The notes: generated from the letters alone by a model not told the origin. Positions 1-9,582 are shown, counted from the stretch's first letter. The stretch: DNA of 40,683 bases from Sulfurihydrogenibium sp. (GCA_002878035.1 PNIU01000021.1:1-40683), one strand, 5' to 3'. Numbers and translations are program-made.

Positions 1-41
1 TTGCAGACTTACATACTGATTTAAAGTATGTTTTTAAAGTA

Positions 42-70
42 TTGACTTTTTAAAAAATTTCGTTTAACAT
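42..70 (+). promoter_or_regulatory. Possible promoter in AT-rich flank of the CRISPR array
   Basis: TTGACT (42-47), 17 bases, then TAACAT (65-70), about 20 bases before the first CRISPR repeat in an AT-rich stretch. This would fit a leader promoter transcribing the array on the plus strand. The -10 match is weak, and in AT-rich DNA such matches arise by chance. Confidence 0.3.
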
Positions 71-90
71 TATATTGTAAATTTTTACGG

Positions 91-317
91 GTTTAACCCG
101 TTCTATAGGGTATTACGACTCGTTATAACAACAATCACAATTACCAAAAAATTCTTGTTTAACCCGTTCTATAGGGTATTGCGACACTACGATAGTTCTT
201 TTAGCTGAGTTTCTGATGAAAGTTTGACCCGCTCTATAGGGTATTGCGACTCCTAAATGTAAAACATACGGATAATTGCAATCTTAGAGTTTAACCCGCT
301 TTATAGGGTATTGCGAC
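91..317 (+). CRISPR. Short degenerate CRISPR array, 4 repeats and 3 spacers
   Basis: Four 29-bp direct repeats at 91-119, 157-185, 222-250 and 289-317 are separated by unique spacers of 37, 36 and 38 bp (120-156, 186-221, 251-288). The repeats begin GTTT, carry the arms ACCC and GGGT around an 8-base loop, and end in GCGAC. No two repeats are identical: repeat 1 has A for G near its end, repeat 3 has G at position 5 and C at 11, and repeat 4 has C at 11 and T at 13. Length, spacing and the internal dyad make a CRISPR array very likely. Divergence in every copy and the small size suggest an old, inactive array or the end of a larger one. No cas gene lies in the window. Orientation is uncertain. 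Confidence 0.9.
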
Positions 318-332
318 TGGATATTTGAATTA

Positions 333-428
333 GTTTTTGTCTGAACTATGTGGGATATAAAGTTATAACTATCAGTAAAACGGCTTTGACTATCAAAGTT
401 TTTTGTTTAAATTCTGTAGAATATAGGC
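333..428 (+). repeat. Possible relic of a second CRISPR repeat family (two diverged copies)
   Basis: A 30-base segment at 333-362 starts GTTTTTGTCTG and ends TGTGGGATATAAAG, which resembles the form of type I-B CRISPR repeats. A second segment at 399-428 aligns to it without gaps at about 20 of 30 positions, with mostly G-to-A and C-to-T differences. The 36 bases between them match normal spacer length. The sequence is unrelated to the 29-bp repeats just upstream, and only 15 bases separate the two families. This is an inference from two diverged copies. Confidence 0.4.
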
Positions 429-433
429 TTACA

Positions 434-1945
434 CTACTTAGATAACTTTCTCTTTACCATATTAAACAGTAAAACCGTAGACTCTTCCTTTAGCAAAAAA
501 TTTACCGCTATGTATAAAACTCCACCCAAAACAACCCCGGCAAAAACCTTAACTGCAAGACTAACATTTAAAACCTTGATAAACTCTATAAAAACTACCA
601 TCAAAACCGTAGAAATTAAAACCTTTAAAAAAGATACAAAAATACTTTTTAAATCCACACTGTATTTATAGTGAAAGTATAGGTAAATGAAATTTACGTA
701 AGCACCTAAAGAAGATGCTAAAGCCAAACCAAAGACTCCCCATTTAAAAACAAACGTAAATAAAACTGCAAAAAGCATACTTGATAGCAAACCAACAACC
801 GTAGAAATCAACGGCGTTTTTGTATCACCTGTAGCAAAGTATGCACTTTTAAAAGGCCTTGTAAAAGCATACCCAAGAAGACCTGCAGCATAACCAACAA
901 GGGCGTAGTAAGTCAGCAAAGCATCTTGATAAGTAAAAGCTCCTCTAACAAGTAAAAGCTCCACTATCTCCTTTCCAAGGAAAACCATACCTGCCATGGC
1001 AGGAATAGACACAAACAAAGACATTTTAAAACTCAAAGTCAAATCTCTGTTAAAAGATTGAAAGTTTTTTTCTGCAAAATGTTTTGATAAGGAAACCAGT
1101 AAAGCATTCCCAAGTCCTATGATAAAAAGTCCAAGAGGTAGTTGAAAAATCCTGTTGCCATAGTATAGATAAGTTACAGCTCCAGTGTATAAAAACGAAG
1201 CAAGGACAGTATCAATAACAAAAGAAAACTGGCTTACTCCAAAAGATGCAAAAGCTGGAAGCATCTTTTTTAATGTTGTGTTGATGGCTGGATGTTTTTT
1301 CAAAGTAGGTTTAAAAAGAAGACCTTCTTTATAGCTTTGTGGAAGTTGAATTAAAAACTGTAAAAGCCCACCAACCAAAGCCCCAACTGCCAGAGCGTAT
1401 ATTCCTAAGTATGCAGACAAAAACACTGAACTAAATATAAAAGACAAGTTCAGTAAAGCCGGAGCTATACCTGTTATAAAAAATCTGTCTTTTGTGTTTA
1501 GTAAAGCCATAAAAAAAGAAGTCCAGCCTATCAAAATTAAGTAAGGAAAAACTATCCTTACAAGTTCGGCTGTAAGTTGAAGGTTTCCTTTATCTGCAAA
1601 ACCGGGAGCAATTACTTTAACAAAACCTTCTGCAAAGATAACTATAAAAACCGTTATAACAGACAAAACCAACGTGTAATAACTAAAAAGAGAAGCTGCA
1701 TATTGTTTTGCACTTTCTGGAGACTTTTGATACTCTTGAGTGTAGATAGGAATAAAAGCAGCGTTAAAACTACCTTCGGCTACAAGCTGTCTTAATGTAT
1801 TTGGAAGACGCCAAGCTACGTAAAAAGCATCAGTTATCTGGTTAGAACCAAAGTAGTAAGCTACAACGGCATCTCTTATATAACCAAGTATACGGCTAAT
1901 AAACGTTGCAAAAGAAAATATTATCGTATTTTTGATAAAATTCAT
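434..1945 (-). CDS. murJ: Lipid II flippase MurJ (MviN family)
   Basis: Integral membrane protein of 503 aa that flips lipid II, the undecaprenyl-linked peptidoglycan precursor, across the inner membrane. The N-terminal signature is clear: SRILGYIRD (17-25), the DAF.VAWRLPN region (39-49) and the LRQLVAEG.F.AAF stretch. R18, R24, R52 and E57 sit at the numbers reported as essential in E. coli MurJ. Hydrophobic segments run along the whole length, as expected for about 14 membrane spans, and the size is typical. Its start overlaps the stop of the upstream BsuPI-like gene by 4 bases (ATGA), so it is the last gene of the PBP1A-trpB-permease string. Only the CRISPR remnant lies downstream. Identification is firm. 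Confidence 0.96.
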   Translation of the reverse strand: MNFIKNTIIFSFATFISRILGYIRDAVVAYYFGSNQITDAFYVAWRLPNTLRQLVAEGSFNAAFIPIYTQEYQKSPESAKQYAASLFSYYTLVLSVITVFIVIFAEGFVKVIAPGFADKGNLQLTAELVRIVFPYLILIGWTSFFMALLNTKDRFFITGIAPALLNLSFIFSSVFLSAYLGIYALAVGALVGGLLQFLIQLPQSYKEGLLFKPTLKKHPAINTTLKKMLPAFASFGVSQFSFVIDTVLASFLYTGAVTYLYYGNRIFQLPLGLFIIGLGNALLVSLSKHFAEKNFQSFNRDLTLSFKMSLFVSIPAMAGMVFLGKEIVELLLVRGAFTYQDALLTYYALVGYAAGLLGYAFTRPFKSAYFATGDTKTPLISTVVGLLSSMLFAVLFTFVFKWGVFGLALASSLGAYVNFIYLYFHYKYSVDLKSIFVSFLKVLISTVLMVVFIEFIKVLNVSLAVKVFAGVVLGGVLYIAVNFLLKEESTVLLFNMVKRKLSK

Positions 1946-2409
1946 TTAATCTTTAAACTAAACTCCGATTTTAAAAAGTATTTGTTGCCAGATTTATCAA
2001 AAAACGTTATCCTTGCAAAGTAATCACCGGAAGACACCTCTTTACCTTCTTGGTCTTTTTGATTCCAGCACCACTGCTTTTTTTCGTTAGGTTTAACATT
2101 AGTTATTACCTGAGCCGATGTAGGAGAGTATATAGCAACTTCTGGCTTAGTTTTTTCAAAAATTGCAAAAGGAGCCGCCGAAGGAAGAAGTATATCTGTT
2201 TTTGAACTATTTTCAAATATAAAACAAACTTCCTCACCTTTAAGGTAAGAGTTTTTTTGAGTGTAAAACTTGATACCTTCTATCTTAGCCGTATCTTGAA
2301 CTGTCACTTTTTTAATATCTTCAGCTTTTGCTACCAGCTTTTCTTTGTCGGACATGGCAAAAGATATGGATACCAAACTAATTAAAAACAAAAAGGACAA
2401 ACTTCTCAT
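1942..2409 (-). CDS. Secreted BsuPI-like domain protein
   Basis: A 155-aa protein with a signal peptide at about 1-18 (MRSLSFLFLISLVSISFA) and a beta-rich remainder. The WCWNQKDQEGKEVSSGDY stretch (about 113-130) matches the W-x-W-x-Q-x-D...G..V..G.Y pattern of the BsuPI family, named after the intracellular proteinase inhibitor of Bacillus subtilis. Many exported members have no proven inhibitor role. Two Cys (in EEVCFIF and QWCWNQ) could form a disulfide in the periplasm. The gene overlaps both neighbours by 4 bases, so it is translationally coupled between the TauE-like permease and murJ. Role unknown; it could simply be an extracytoplasmic Ig-like adaptor. Family call moderately sure. Confidence 0.7.
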   Translation of the reverse strand: MRSLSFLFLISLVSISFAMSDKEKLVAKAEDIKKVTVQDTAKIEGIKFYTQKNSYLKGEEVCFIFENSSKTDILLPSAAPFAIFEKTKPEVAIYSPTSAQVITNVKPNEKKQWCWNQKDQEGKEVSSGDYFARITFFDKSGNKYFLKSEFSLKIK

Positions 2410-3446
2410 CTTAAAACACCTCTTCGTTGTAGTCTTCTTATTATAAAGTTTTTTAATCTTAAGGTTATTATACTCACAATAAAACTAAGAATCAAAGCAG
2501 AGACAACTACAAAAGAAGAATATAAGACAGGATGCTCTAAAAGGAGTTTTGCAAAAAAGTTTGTAGGTTGAACAACAAAGATTTCTTTTTTAGCACTACT
2601 TACAAGTTGATAGAAACTAAAGAATGCAACTAAAAGCATAATTATAGCAAGAAGGAATTTTATGTAAAACTTGTTTATCCTTTGAGCTATGATAGCACCA
2701 AACACAGCACCAAAAGAAGAACCAAGTATAAGAATTAAAACAAGAACTATATCTACACCGTGGTTTATATAAGAGTGGAAAAATGCAAGGAAAGATGCCA
2801 CAAAAACCATTTGAAACATGCTTATAGCTACTGCACTTACAACTTCGTAGCCACCAAGATACATTAATACAGGAGTTATAAGGTTTCCACCACCTATACC
2901 CATAACAGACGCAAGAAATCCAGAAAGAAAACCTGCAAAAGCAGGTAGCAGCATAGATATCTCTCCTGTTTTAAACTGAGTTTTAAAAGGTAGTTTTTGT
3001 ATAAACATTGGTATCTTAGGCGGTTCAGATTTATTTTTGTTTTTTATGCTTTCTACAAGTATAAACGTTCCAAGAAGAAGTAAATAAACAACGTAAATTG
3101 CTAAAACAAACGTTTTTACATAACCTAAACTCTTTAGAAAATTTATAAGTAATACACCTGTAAAACCCCCTACAAACCCAAAAACAACTATGTAAAGTCC
3201 CATCTTTGTATCTACAACTTTAGACTTTAAGTAAGTTAAAAAACCAGATAAAGAAGCTCCGGCTATCTGACTAATAGAAGAACCAACAACAACAACAGAA
3301 GGAATATTAAGATTTATCAAAACAGGGTTTAAAATGATGCCACCACCTATACCAAGCATACCAGATAAAACACCTACCACAACTCCTAAAATTACAAGGT
3401 AGATTACATTAACCTGAACGTGGGCAATTGGAAGTATTATTTCCAT
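2406..3446 (-). CDS. TauE/SafE-family sulfite or organosulfonate exporter-like permease
   Basis: A 346-aa polytopic membrane protein with the internal duplication typical of the TauE/SafE family: GIGGG at 32-36 (GMLGIGGGIILNPVL) and again at 183-187 (SVMGIGGGNLITPVL). Family members move sulfite, sulfonates, sulfoacetate or related anions. A central cytoplasmic linker (about 133-165, rich in Lys) separates the halves. The C-terminus adds another hydrophobic span and a basic tail (RLQRRGVLR), longer than the usual ~260-aa members. In a sulfur-oxidising lineage, sulfite export is plausible, but the substrate cannot be read from sequence. The ATG shares one base with the trpB stop (TGATG), so translation is likely coupled. 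Confidence 0.85.
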   Translation of the reverse strand: MEIILPIAHVQVNVIYLVILGVVVGVLSGMLGIGGGIILNPVLINLNIPSVVVVGSSISQIAGASLSGFLTYLKSKVVDTKMGLYIVVFGFVGGFTGVLLINFLKSLGYVKTFVLAIYVVYLLLLGTFILVESIKNKNKSEPPKIPMFIQKLPFKTQFKTGEISMLLPAFAGFLSGFLASVMGIGGGNLITPVLMYLGGYEVVSAVAISMFQMVFVASFLAFFHSYINHGVDIVLVLILILGSSFGAVFGAIIAQRINKFYIKFLLAIIMLLVAFFSFYQLVSSAKKEIFVVQPTNFFAKLLLEHPVLYSSFVVVSALILSFIVSIITLRLKNFIIRRLQRRGVLR

Positions 3447-4693
3447 CAGACTCCGTATTTCTCCTTCAATTTTTTTATTAATCTTTCGTAAAGGTCTTTA
3501 TCTGTATCTAAAAGATTTTTGACAGATTGAACGTCTTTATCACCCCTACCAGACAAGTTTACAACTACACACTGATTTTTATCCATACTTTTTGCTATCT
3601 CTACAGCTTTTATTACTGCGTGGGCACTTTCCAAAGCAGGTATTATACCTTCAGTTCTTGATAGAAGTAAAAAGCCTTCTAAAGCTTCTTCATCGGTTGC
3701 AGTTATATACTTAGCTCTTCCGATTTCTTTAAGAAATGCATGCTCCGGACCAACTCCGGGATAATCTAATCCAGCAGATATAGAATGTGTCGTTTCTATC
3801 TGACCCCATTCATCTTGTAAAAAGTATGACTTCATACCGTGCAACACTCCAACGTTTCCACCTGATATGCTTGCAGCATGCATACCAGTCTCTAAACCAT
3901 AACCTCCAGCTTCAACACCTACAAGCTCAACTTCTTCATTTTCTATAAAAGGATAAAAAATACCTATAGCGTTGCTACCACCACCTACACACGCTACTAT
4001 AACATCTGGATACCTTCCTTCTATTTCAAGTATCTGATTTTTAACTTCTTCTCCTATTACGGACTGAAAGTCTCTAACAATCATAGGGAAAGGGTGAGGT
4101 CCCAAAGCAGAACCTATTATGTAATGGGTTGTCCTTACGTTGGTTACCCAGTCTCTCAAAGCTTCGTTAACGGCATCTTTTAGAGTTCTGCTACCAGACT
4201 TTACTATCTCTACGTTTGCTCCAAGTAGTTTCATACGAAAAACATTCAAAGCTTGCCTTTCTGCGTCTTCCTCTCCCATGTAGATTGTGCACTCAAGACC
4301 AAAAAGGGCAGCAGCCGTTGCCGTAGATACTCCGTGCTGTCCAGCTCCCGTTTCGGCTATTATTCTTTTCTTACCTATCCTTTTTGTTAGAAGAACTTGA
4401 CCAAGTGTGTTGTTTATCTTATGGGCTCCAGTGTGTAAAAGGTCTTCTCTCTTTAAGTATATCTTAGCTCCACCAACAAGTTGTGTTAACCTTGATGCGA
4501 AAAACAACGGTGTGGGTCTTCCTGCATACTCCGTTAGGTAATATAAAAGCTCCCTTTTAAAATCTCCATCGTTTTTTATCTTTAAATACTGCTCTTCTAA
4601 CTCTTCTAAAGCTGGTATCAACGTTTCTGGTAGATATTTTCCACCAAACTGTCCGTAGTAGCCTCTTTCATCTGGAAAAGTATATTTTTTCAT
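3446..4693 (-). CDS. trpB: Tryptophan synthase beta chain
   Basis: A 415-aa PLP enzyme that joins indole and L-serine to make tryptophan. The cofactor lysine is K92 in HTGAHKINN (87-95), the catalytic glutamate is E114 in [11 protein letters not shown], and the phosphate-binding loop GGGSN lies at 237-241. The N-terminus ([20 protein letters not shown]) marks it as the classical TrpB1 type that pairs with TrpA. No trpA or other trp gene is nearby: it sits 9 bases after the PBP1A stop and runs into a permease gene. Scattered trp genes are common in Aquificota. A good Shine-Dalgarno site (AAGGAG) precedes the ATG. No attenuator or T-box is visible. Confidence 0.97.
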   Translation of the reverse strand: MKKYTFPDERGYYGQFGGKYLPETLIPALEELEEQYLKIKNDGDFKRELLYYLTEYAGRPTPLFFASRLTQLVGGAKIYLKREDLLHTGAHKINNTLGQVLLTKRIGKKRIIAETGAGQHGVSTATAAALFGLECTIYMGEEDAERQALNVFRMKLLGANVEIVKSGSRTLKDAVNEALRDWVTNVRTTHYIIGSALGPHPFPMIVRDFQSVIGEEVKNQILEIEGRYPDVIVACVGGGSNAIGIFYPFIENEEVELVGVEAGGYGLETGMHAASISGGNVGVLHGMKSYFLQDEWGQIETTHSISAGLDYPGVGPEHAFLKEIGRAKYITATDEEALEGFLLLSRTEGIIPALESAHAVIKAVEIAKSMDKNQCVVVNLSGRGDKDVQSVKNLLDTDKDLYERLIKKLKEKYGV

Positions 4694-4702
4694 TGTGTCT
4701 CC

Positions 4703-7045
4703 TTACCTACTCTTTAGTATATCTATTATATTATCTTTCGTTGTATCATCTGTTGATGGGGTATTTTCTTGTGGTTGTGGATTTGTTTCTACGTTTGGTT
4801 GATTTTCTTGAGGTTCTTGAGGTTGTTGTTGTTCTTCTGGTTTTGCAAAAAGTTGAGAAAAGTCTACTTGATTTCCATCACAGTCTACGGTAGGGTAAGT
4901 TCCTTCAACAAAAAGTATATACTTACCCGGACAGTTATTGTTAGCAACTTTGTTTGTTATTGGGTCTATCGGAATGTAAACCGTTCCTTCAACCTTTGGA
5001 AATTCTTTATAAACACCTCTTCTATTAGCGTATTTCATTATATCCATCCATAAAGGTAAAGCGGCTTCGGCTCCAGCCATTCCTTTTCCTATAGGTTTCC
5101 TTTTATCATAGCCTACCCAAACGACAGTTGTAAGGTCTGGGTCAAAACCTGCAAACCAAGCATCAGCATAGTCGTTTGTTGTCCCTGTTTTACCTGCTAC
5201 AGGCACAGGCATAGATGATGCTTTTACAGCAGTCCCTTCAAGGACCACTGCTCTAAGTAAATCTACCATAACTGCAGATTCAGGCTTTGGAAGCACTTCT
5301 TCACATCTTGGCTCTTGCTGGTAAAGTATATTTCCTTCTTTATCTACAACTTTTCTTATAAAGAAAGGTTCGCATCTGGTTCCATAGTTTCCAAAGGTAG
5401 CAAATGCATTTGCAAGTTCTATAGGTGTAATTTCAACTGACCCAAGAGCAAGAGAGTAATACCTTGGAAGTTTCTGTTTTATTCCCACTTTGGAAGCAAC
5501 GGAAAAAACAGGGTCAAAGTCTATTTGAGTAAGTAGGTAAACCGTTGCTGCGTTTAAACTTTTAGCCAAAGCTTTTCTAAGTGTAACTGTTCCGTAGTAG
5601 TTACCATCGTAATTTTTAGGAACCCACTCTTTATTCCGACTGTAATCCCAAAAACCTATAGGTTTATCTTCCAAGTAAGAGATTTGGGTATAACCGTTTA
5701 GAAGTGCAGCCATGTATATGATAGGTTTTATAGCAGAACCGGGCTGTCTTTTGCTTTGTAAAACTCTGTTAAACTGTGATTTTCTAAACTCGTATCCACC
5801 TATTAAAACCCTTATTCCACCAGTCTTAGAATCTATAGAAACCACTGCAGACTCTAAAAATGGTAAAACTTTAAAAGAGCCATTTTCCATATACTTAACG
5901 TATACGTAATCTCCCGGTTTAAGGTTAAACGCAGATTTTACAAAAGCTTCTCCATTTACCTGGTCTATGGAAAATTTTATCTTTCCTTTTGAAACTTCGT
6001 TTATCTTGGCTACGTATATGTAATTTTTAATCAAGGTTTCCGGAGAAACCTTTTGATTCTCATACTTATCTTTTAGATAGTCTATATCTTCTTTAGATAA
6101 CTTTGGAAATCCTACTCTGTTTTGTAAATCTTCGAGCCACTGCTGGACTCTCTTTTGAGCATACATCTGCAAAGCCGTATCTATCGTAGTGTATATCTTA
6201 AGACCACCTTGACTTACGGCTTCTTCTCCGTATTTTTCAACAATCCACTGTCTTATAACTTCAGTAAAATAGTCGTTAAAGTTATCTGACCTGATTATTC
6301 CTGCAAGTTTAATAGGCCTTTCTACACATTTTTGATATTCTTCCTGAGTTATATAACCTTCTTCCAACATTCTTTGAAGAACAACTTGTTTTCTCTTTTC
6401 AGCTAAATCTGGATTTGCATATGGATTATACTTTGAAGGTGCCTTTGGAAGACCTGCCAAAACTGCAGCCTCACATAAGTTTATATTAGATACACTTTTT
6501 CCAAAGTAAGTCCTTGCAGCAGCTTCAACTCCATAACTACCTTGACCAAGGTAAATCTGGTTTAGATACATCTCAAGAATTTTATCTTTACTGTATACTT
6601 TGTTTAACCTTATGGCTAAAACCATCTCTTTTATCTTTCTGGAAATGCTTTTTTCTGGGGTTAGAAACAGGTTTTTTACAAGTTGCTGTGATATTGTACT
6701 TCCACCTTCGGCAGCTACACCTTTGATAATATTTTTGATAGCAGCTCTCAAAATTCCAAATATATCTATACCCGGGTTTGAATAAAAACTTTTATCTTCC
6801 GTAGCTATAAATGCTTTTTTAACGTAATCTGGTATCTTCTCTATCGGAACGTAATACCTTTTTTGAACGTAAAGTTCATTGTAGACTTTATCTTGATAAT
6901 CAAGTATAACAGAAGCTTCCGGTGGCTTCCAGTTTTCAAGTTGTCTTACATCGGGAAGGTCTCTTGTGATAAGAAAAGCGTATATAGAAAATCCAAAGAT
7001 AAAAACGGCAAAAAACGCCAAAATTACAGCTAAAACTCTATACAA
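4703..7045 (-). CDS. Bifunctional penicillin-binding protein 1A (glycosyltransferase/transpeptidase)
   Basis: A 780-aa class A PBP that polymerises glycan strands from lipid II and crosslinks the stem peptides. A membrane anchor lies at about 5-27. The GT51 domain follows, with the catalytic glutamate E83 in EDKSFY, the GGSTISQQ motif (114-121) and E140 in KIKEMVLA. The transpeptidase domain has SAIK (437-440, nucleophile S437), SLN (496-498) and KTG (619-621). The C-terminal tail (about 735-768) is rich in Gln, Pro and Glu and probably disordered. The start is TTG, preceded by GAGGT. It heads the string that continues into trpB and ends with murJ, so a cell-wall polymerase and its lipid II flippase share a transcription direction. 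Confidence 0.95.
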   Translation of the reverse strand: MYRVLAVILAFFAVFIFGFSIYAFLITRDLPDVRQLENWKPPEASVILDYQDKVYNELYVQKRYYVPIEKIPDYVKKAFIATEDKSFYSNPGIDIFGILRAAIKNIIKGVAAEGGSTISQQLVKNLFLTPEKSISRKIKEMVLAIRLNKVYSKDKILEMYLNQIYLGQGSYGVEAAARTYFGKSVSNINLCEAAVLAGLPKAPSKYNPYANPDLAEKRKQVVLQRMLEEGYITQEEYQKCVERPIKLAGIIRSDNFNDYFTEVIRQWIVEKYGEEAVSQGGLKIYTTIDTALQMYAQKRVQQWLEDLQNRVGFPKLSKEDIDYLKDKYENQKVSPETLIKNYIYVAKINEVSKGKIKFSIDQVNGEAFVKSAFNLKPGDYVYVKYMENGSFKVLPFLESAVVSIDSKTGGIRVLIGGYEFRKSQFNRVLQSKRQPGSAIKPIIYMAALLNGYTQISYLEDKPIGFWDYSRNKEWVPKNYDGNYYGTVTLRKALAKSLNAATVYLLTQIDFDPVFSVASKVGIKQKLPRYYSLALGSVEITPIELANAFATFGNYGTRCEPFFIRKVVDKEGNILYQQEPRCEEVLPKPESAVMVDLLRAVVLEGTAVKASSMPVPVAGKTGTTNDYADAWFAGFDPDLTTVVWVGYDKRKPIGKGMAGAEAALPLWMDIMKYANRRGVYKEFPKVEGTVYIPIDPITNKVANNNCPGKYILFVEGTYPTVDCDGNQVDFSQLFAKPEEQQQPQEPQENQPNVETNPQPQENTPSTDDTTKDNIIDILKSR

Positions 7046-7140
7046 AAAAATTTACCTCAAAGTTAAGAATTAAAAGAATATTTTACCATTTTTAATCAAA
7101 AACTTGCGATTGAAACGATTAAGATTTTTAAACCATTAAA

Positions 7141-7629
7141 TCAACTTTTCCGCTTTAACTCAAAAATACAGTTTTCTTTTTTCTGAGCTTGACACTCGAC
7201 TTCCTTACATTCCCATTCTTGGTCTAAAACTTCTTCAAAAACTCCAGATAAAGCACCTGCTAAAGGCATGCATATAGGCTTTTTATTCTCTACACCTTGA
7301 GCAAATATAGAATTTTTGGCTTTGATTACTATTTTATCATTCTGAACATCATAACTTTCAATTTTTGCTATTCCTGAACCTTCAAGAAAATTAAATACAT
7401 AGTCTAATAACTCTTTTGGAGATAAATTATCGTTTTGAGCCATCTTTTTTATATAACCACCTGCCAACTTTCCAGCCTTTTTACCTGAGAATGTGAGCAA
7501 ACCCCCTATACCAAAGCCAGAAAGCTTGACAAACTGTGAATAAAACTCGTTTATAGGACCTTTTGGAAAGATAACACCCTCTTCCTCTAAAAACTCTTCC
7601 ACTTTTCTTTTTACTTCTAAATTTTCCAT
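7141..7629 (-). CDS. V4R (4-vinyl reductase-like) domain protein
   Basis: A 162-aa soluble protein. The C-terminal half (about 85-157) fits the V4R small-molecule-binding fold: C120 in PICMPLAGALSGVFEEVL, then C141, C146 and C154, with C146/C154 in the usual ECQAxxxxxCxFEL ending. V4R domains occur in bacteriochlorophyll-related proteins, sensor proteins and many stand-alone proteins of anaerobes and thermophiles, and bind hydrophobic ligands or metal. The N-terminal half (about 1-70) is helical with a Gly-rich stretch. The ATG is preceded by AAGGAGA. It is divergent from lepA and stands alone before the PBP1A gene. Function unknown. Confidence 0.75.
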   Translation of the reverse strand: MENLEVKRKVEEFLEEEGVIFPKGPINEFYSQFVKLSGFGIGGLLTFSGKKAGKLAGGYIKKMAQNDNLSPKELLDYVFNFLEGSGIAKIESYDVQNDKIVIKAKNSIFAQGVENKKPICMPLAGALSGVFEEVLDQEWECKEVECQAQKKENCIFELKRKS

Positions 7630-7794
7630 TTAAGTTCTCCTTATAGAAAATATATTTATCTACTATAATATATCTTTTCGTAATAATATATTTGAAATAC
7701 TTTACCTGTTTTTAAGATTCTCAACAGACACACTTACTAAAATGATAAAATATAAATTCCAGAAAAATATACTTTCTTAAAGAGGTGTTCAGAC

Positions 7795-9582
7795 TTGAGT
7801 GAAAGAATGGAAAAAATCAGAAACTTTTCTATAATAGCCCACGTAGACCATGGAAAATCTACGTTAGCAGATAGACTTATAGAGTTTACAGGTGCACTTG
7901 AAAAAAGAGAAATGAAAGAACAGCTTCTGGACACACTGGACATAGAAAGAGAAAGAGGAATTACGATTAAACTTCAGGCAGTTAGGTTAAAGTATAAAGA
8001 TTACACCTTACACCTTATAGACACACCCGGACACGTAGATTTTGGATACGAGGTATCAAGGTCTTTAGCAGCATGTGAAGGAGCCTTACTTTTGATAGAT
8101 GCAACTCAAGGAATAGAAGCTCAAACGATAGCAACTTTTTGGCAAGCATTAAATCTAAACCTTGAGATAATACCAGTTATAAACAAAATAGACCTTCCTT
8201 CTGCAGACGTAGACAGGATAAAAAGACAGATTGAAGAAGTTTTAGGACTTGACCCTGAAGGAGCTATTTTAGCATCAGGTAAAGCAGGAATAGGGATAGA
8301 AGATATTTTAGAAGCAATAGTAAAAAGAATACCACCACCAAAAGGAGATGAAAACAAACCTCTAAAGGCACTAATTTTTGACTCTTACTACGACCCTTAC
8401 AGGGGAGCTGTGGCTTTCGTAAGAGTGATAGATGGTTCTGTAAAACCGGGAATGAAAATAAAACTTATGTCTACAGGAAAAGAGTTTGAAGTAACGGAAG
8501 TTGGAGCTCAAACTCCAAAAATGACCAAGTTAGACTTACTACAAGCCGGAGACGTAGGATACGTTGCAGCAGCTATAAAAGACGTAAGAGACATTAGAGT
8601 AGGAGACACTATAACAGATGCAAAAAAACCTACAGACGCGCCGGTAGAAGGTTTTAGACCTGCAAAACCGATGGTTTATGCCGGCTTATACCCAACTGGC
8701 TCAACAACCTTTGAAGATATGAGAGATGCATTAGAAAGATACTCTATAAACGACGCAGCTTTAACTTACGAAGTAGAATCTTCACCAGCTTTAGGAATGG
8801 GTTTTAGATGTGGATTTTTGGGACTTTTACATCTTGAGATAGTTCAAGAAAGATTAGAAAGAGAATACGATATAGAGCTTATCACGACGGCACCAAACGT
8901 TATATACAAAGTAATAACTACAAAAGGAGAAGAGATAGAAGTAAGAAACCCATCTCAACTACCACCACCAAACTACATAGACAAAATTTTAGAACCTTAC
9001 ATAGAAGCCAGCATAATCACACCTTCCGAATACGTGGGAGCCATAATGCAACTTGTCCAAGAAAAAAGAGGAATACAAAAAAGTTTTGAGTATATAGACC
9101 CAAAAACCGTCCTGTTAAGGTATGAGCTACCACTTGCAGAGGTTCTGTTTGACTTTCACGATAAACTGAAAACAGCCACAAAAGGTTATGCATCTTTCGA
9201 TTACGAATTTATAGGATACAGAGAAGGAGACCTTGTTAAGATGGATATACTTATTAACGACGAACCTGTTGATGCCCTATCTTTTATCGTCCATAGAGAT
9301 AAAGCTTACAGAGTAGGTAGAAACTTAGTAGATAAAATGAAAGAAGTAATACCAAGACAGTTGTTTGAAGTTAAAATACAGGCAGCCATAGGCTCTAAAG
9401 TTATAGCCGCAACAAGGATAGCACCTTTAAGAAGAGACGTTTTAGCAAAATGTTACGGAGGAGACATAACAAGAAAGAAAAAATTACTGGAAAAACAAAA
9501 AGAAGGTAAAAAAAGAATGAAACAGTTTGGAAAAGTAGAACTTCCTCAGGAAGCTTTCCTAAGCATACTAAAGGCAGACTAA
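7795..9582 (+). CDS. lepA: Elongation factor 4 (back-translocating GTPase)
   Basis: A 595-aa translational GTPase acting on stalled ribosomes. The G motifs are all present: HVDHGKST (16-23), RGIT in the switch I region (54-57), DTPGH (76-80) and NKID (130-133). The length is typical of LepA, and the Lys/Arg-rich C-terminal tail ([19 protein letters not shown]) is the LepA-specific domain. The start is TTG at 7795, supported by AGAGGTG seven bases upstream; an ATG four codons later would give nearly the same product. The stop overlaps the ATG of birA (TAATG), so the two are likely cotranslated. Confidence 0.97.
   Translation: MSERMEKIRNFSIIAHVDHGKSTLADRLIEFTGALEKREMKEQLLDTLDIERERGITIKLQAVRLKYKDYTLHLIDTPGHVDFGYEVSRSLAACEGALLLIDATQGIEAQTIATFWQALNLNLEIIPVINKIDLPSADVDRIKRQIEEVLGLDPEGAILASGKAGIGIEDILEAIVKRIPPPKGDENKPLKALIFDSYYDPYRGAVAFVRVIDGSVKPGMKIKLMSTGKEFEVTEVGAQTPKMTKLDLLQAGDVGYVAAAIKDVRDIRVGDTITDAKKPTDAPVEGFRPAKPMVYAGLYPTGSTTFEDMRDALERYSINDAALTYEVESSPALGMGFRCGFLGLLHLEIVQERLEREYDIELITTAPNVIYKVITTKGEEIEVRNPSQLPPPNYIDKILEPYIEASIITPSEYVGAIMQLVQEKRGIQKSFEYIDPKTVLLRYELPLAEVLFDFHDKLKTATKGYASFDYEFIGYREGDLVKMDILINDEPVDALSFIVHRDKAYRVGRNLVDKMKEVIPRQLFEVKIQAAIGSKVIAATRIAPLRRDVLAKCYGGDITRKKKLLEKQKEGKKRMKQFGKVELPQEAFLSILKAD

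Noticed and set aside
29-46. Possible extra degenerate CRISPR repeat before the first (GTTTTTAAAGTATTGAC)
   Set aside because: It matches only the two ends of the repeat with an internal deletion and is 44 bases from repeat 1; more likely an AT-rich flank with a -35-like TTGAC.
1577-1795. Plus-strand frame of 72 codons
   Set aside because: It is wholly antisense to murJ, whose coding is certain, and shows no coding character.
4694-4702. Attenuator or T-box for trpB
   Set aside because: Only 9 bases separate trpB from the PBP1A stop, so there is no room for a leader structure.
4693-5053. Plus-strand open frames rich in Leu, Val and Phe
   Set aside because: They are complements of the Gln/Pro/Glu-rich tail of PBP1A and have no ribosome-binding site or family match.
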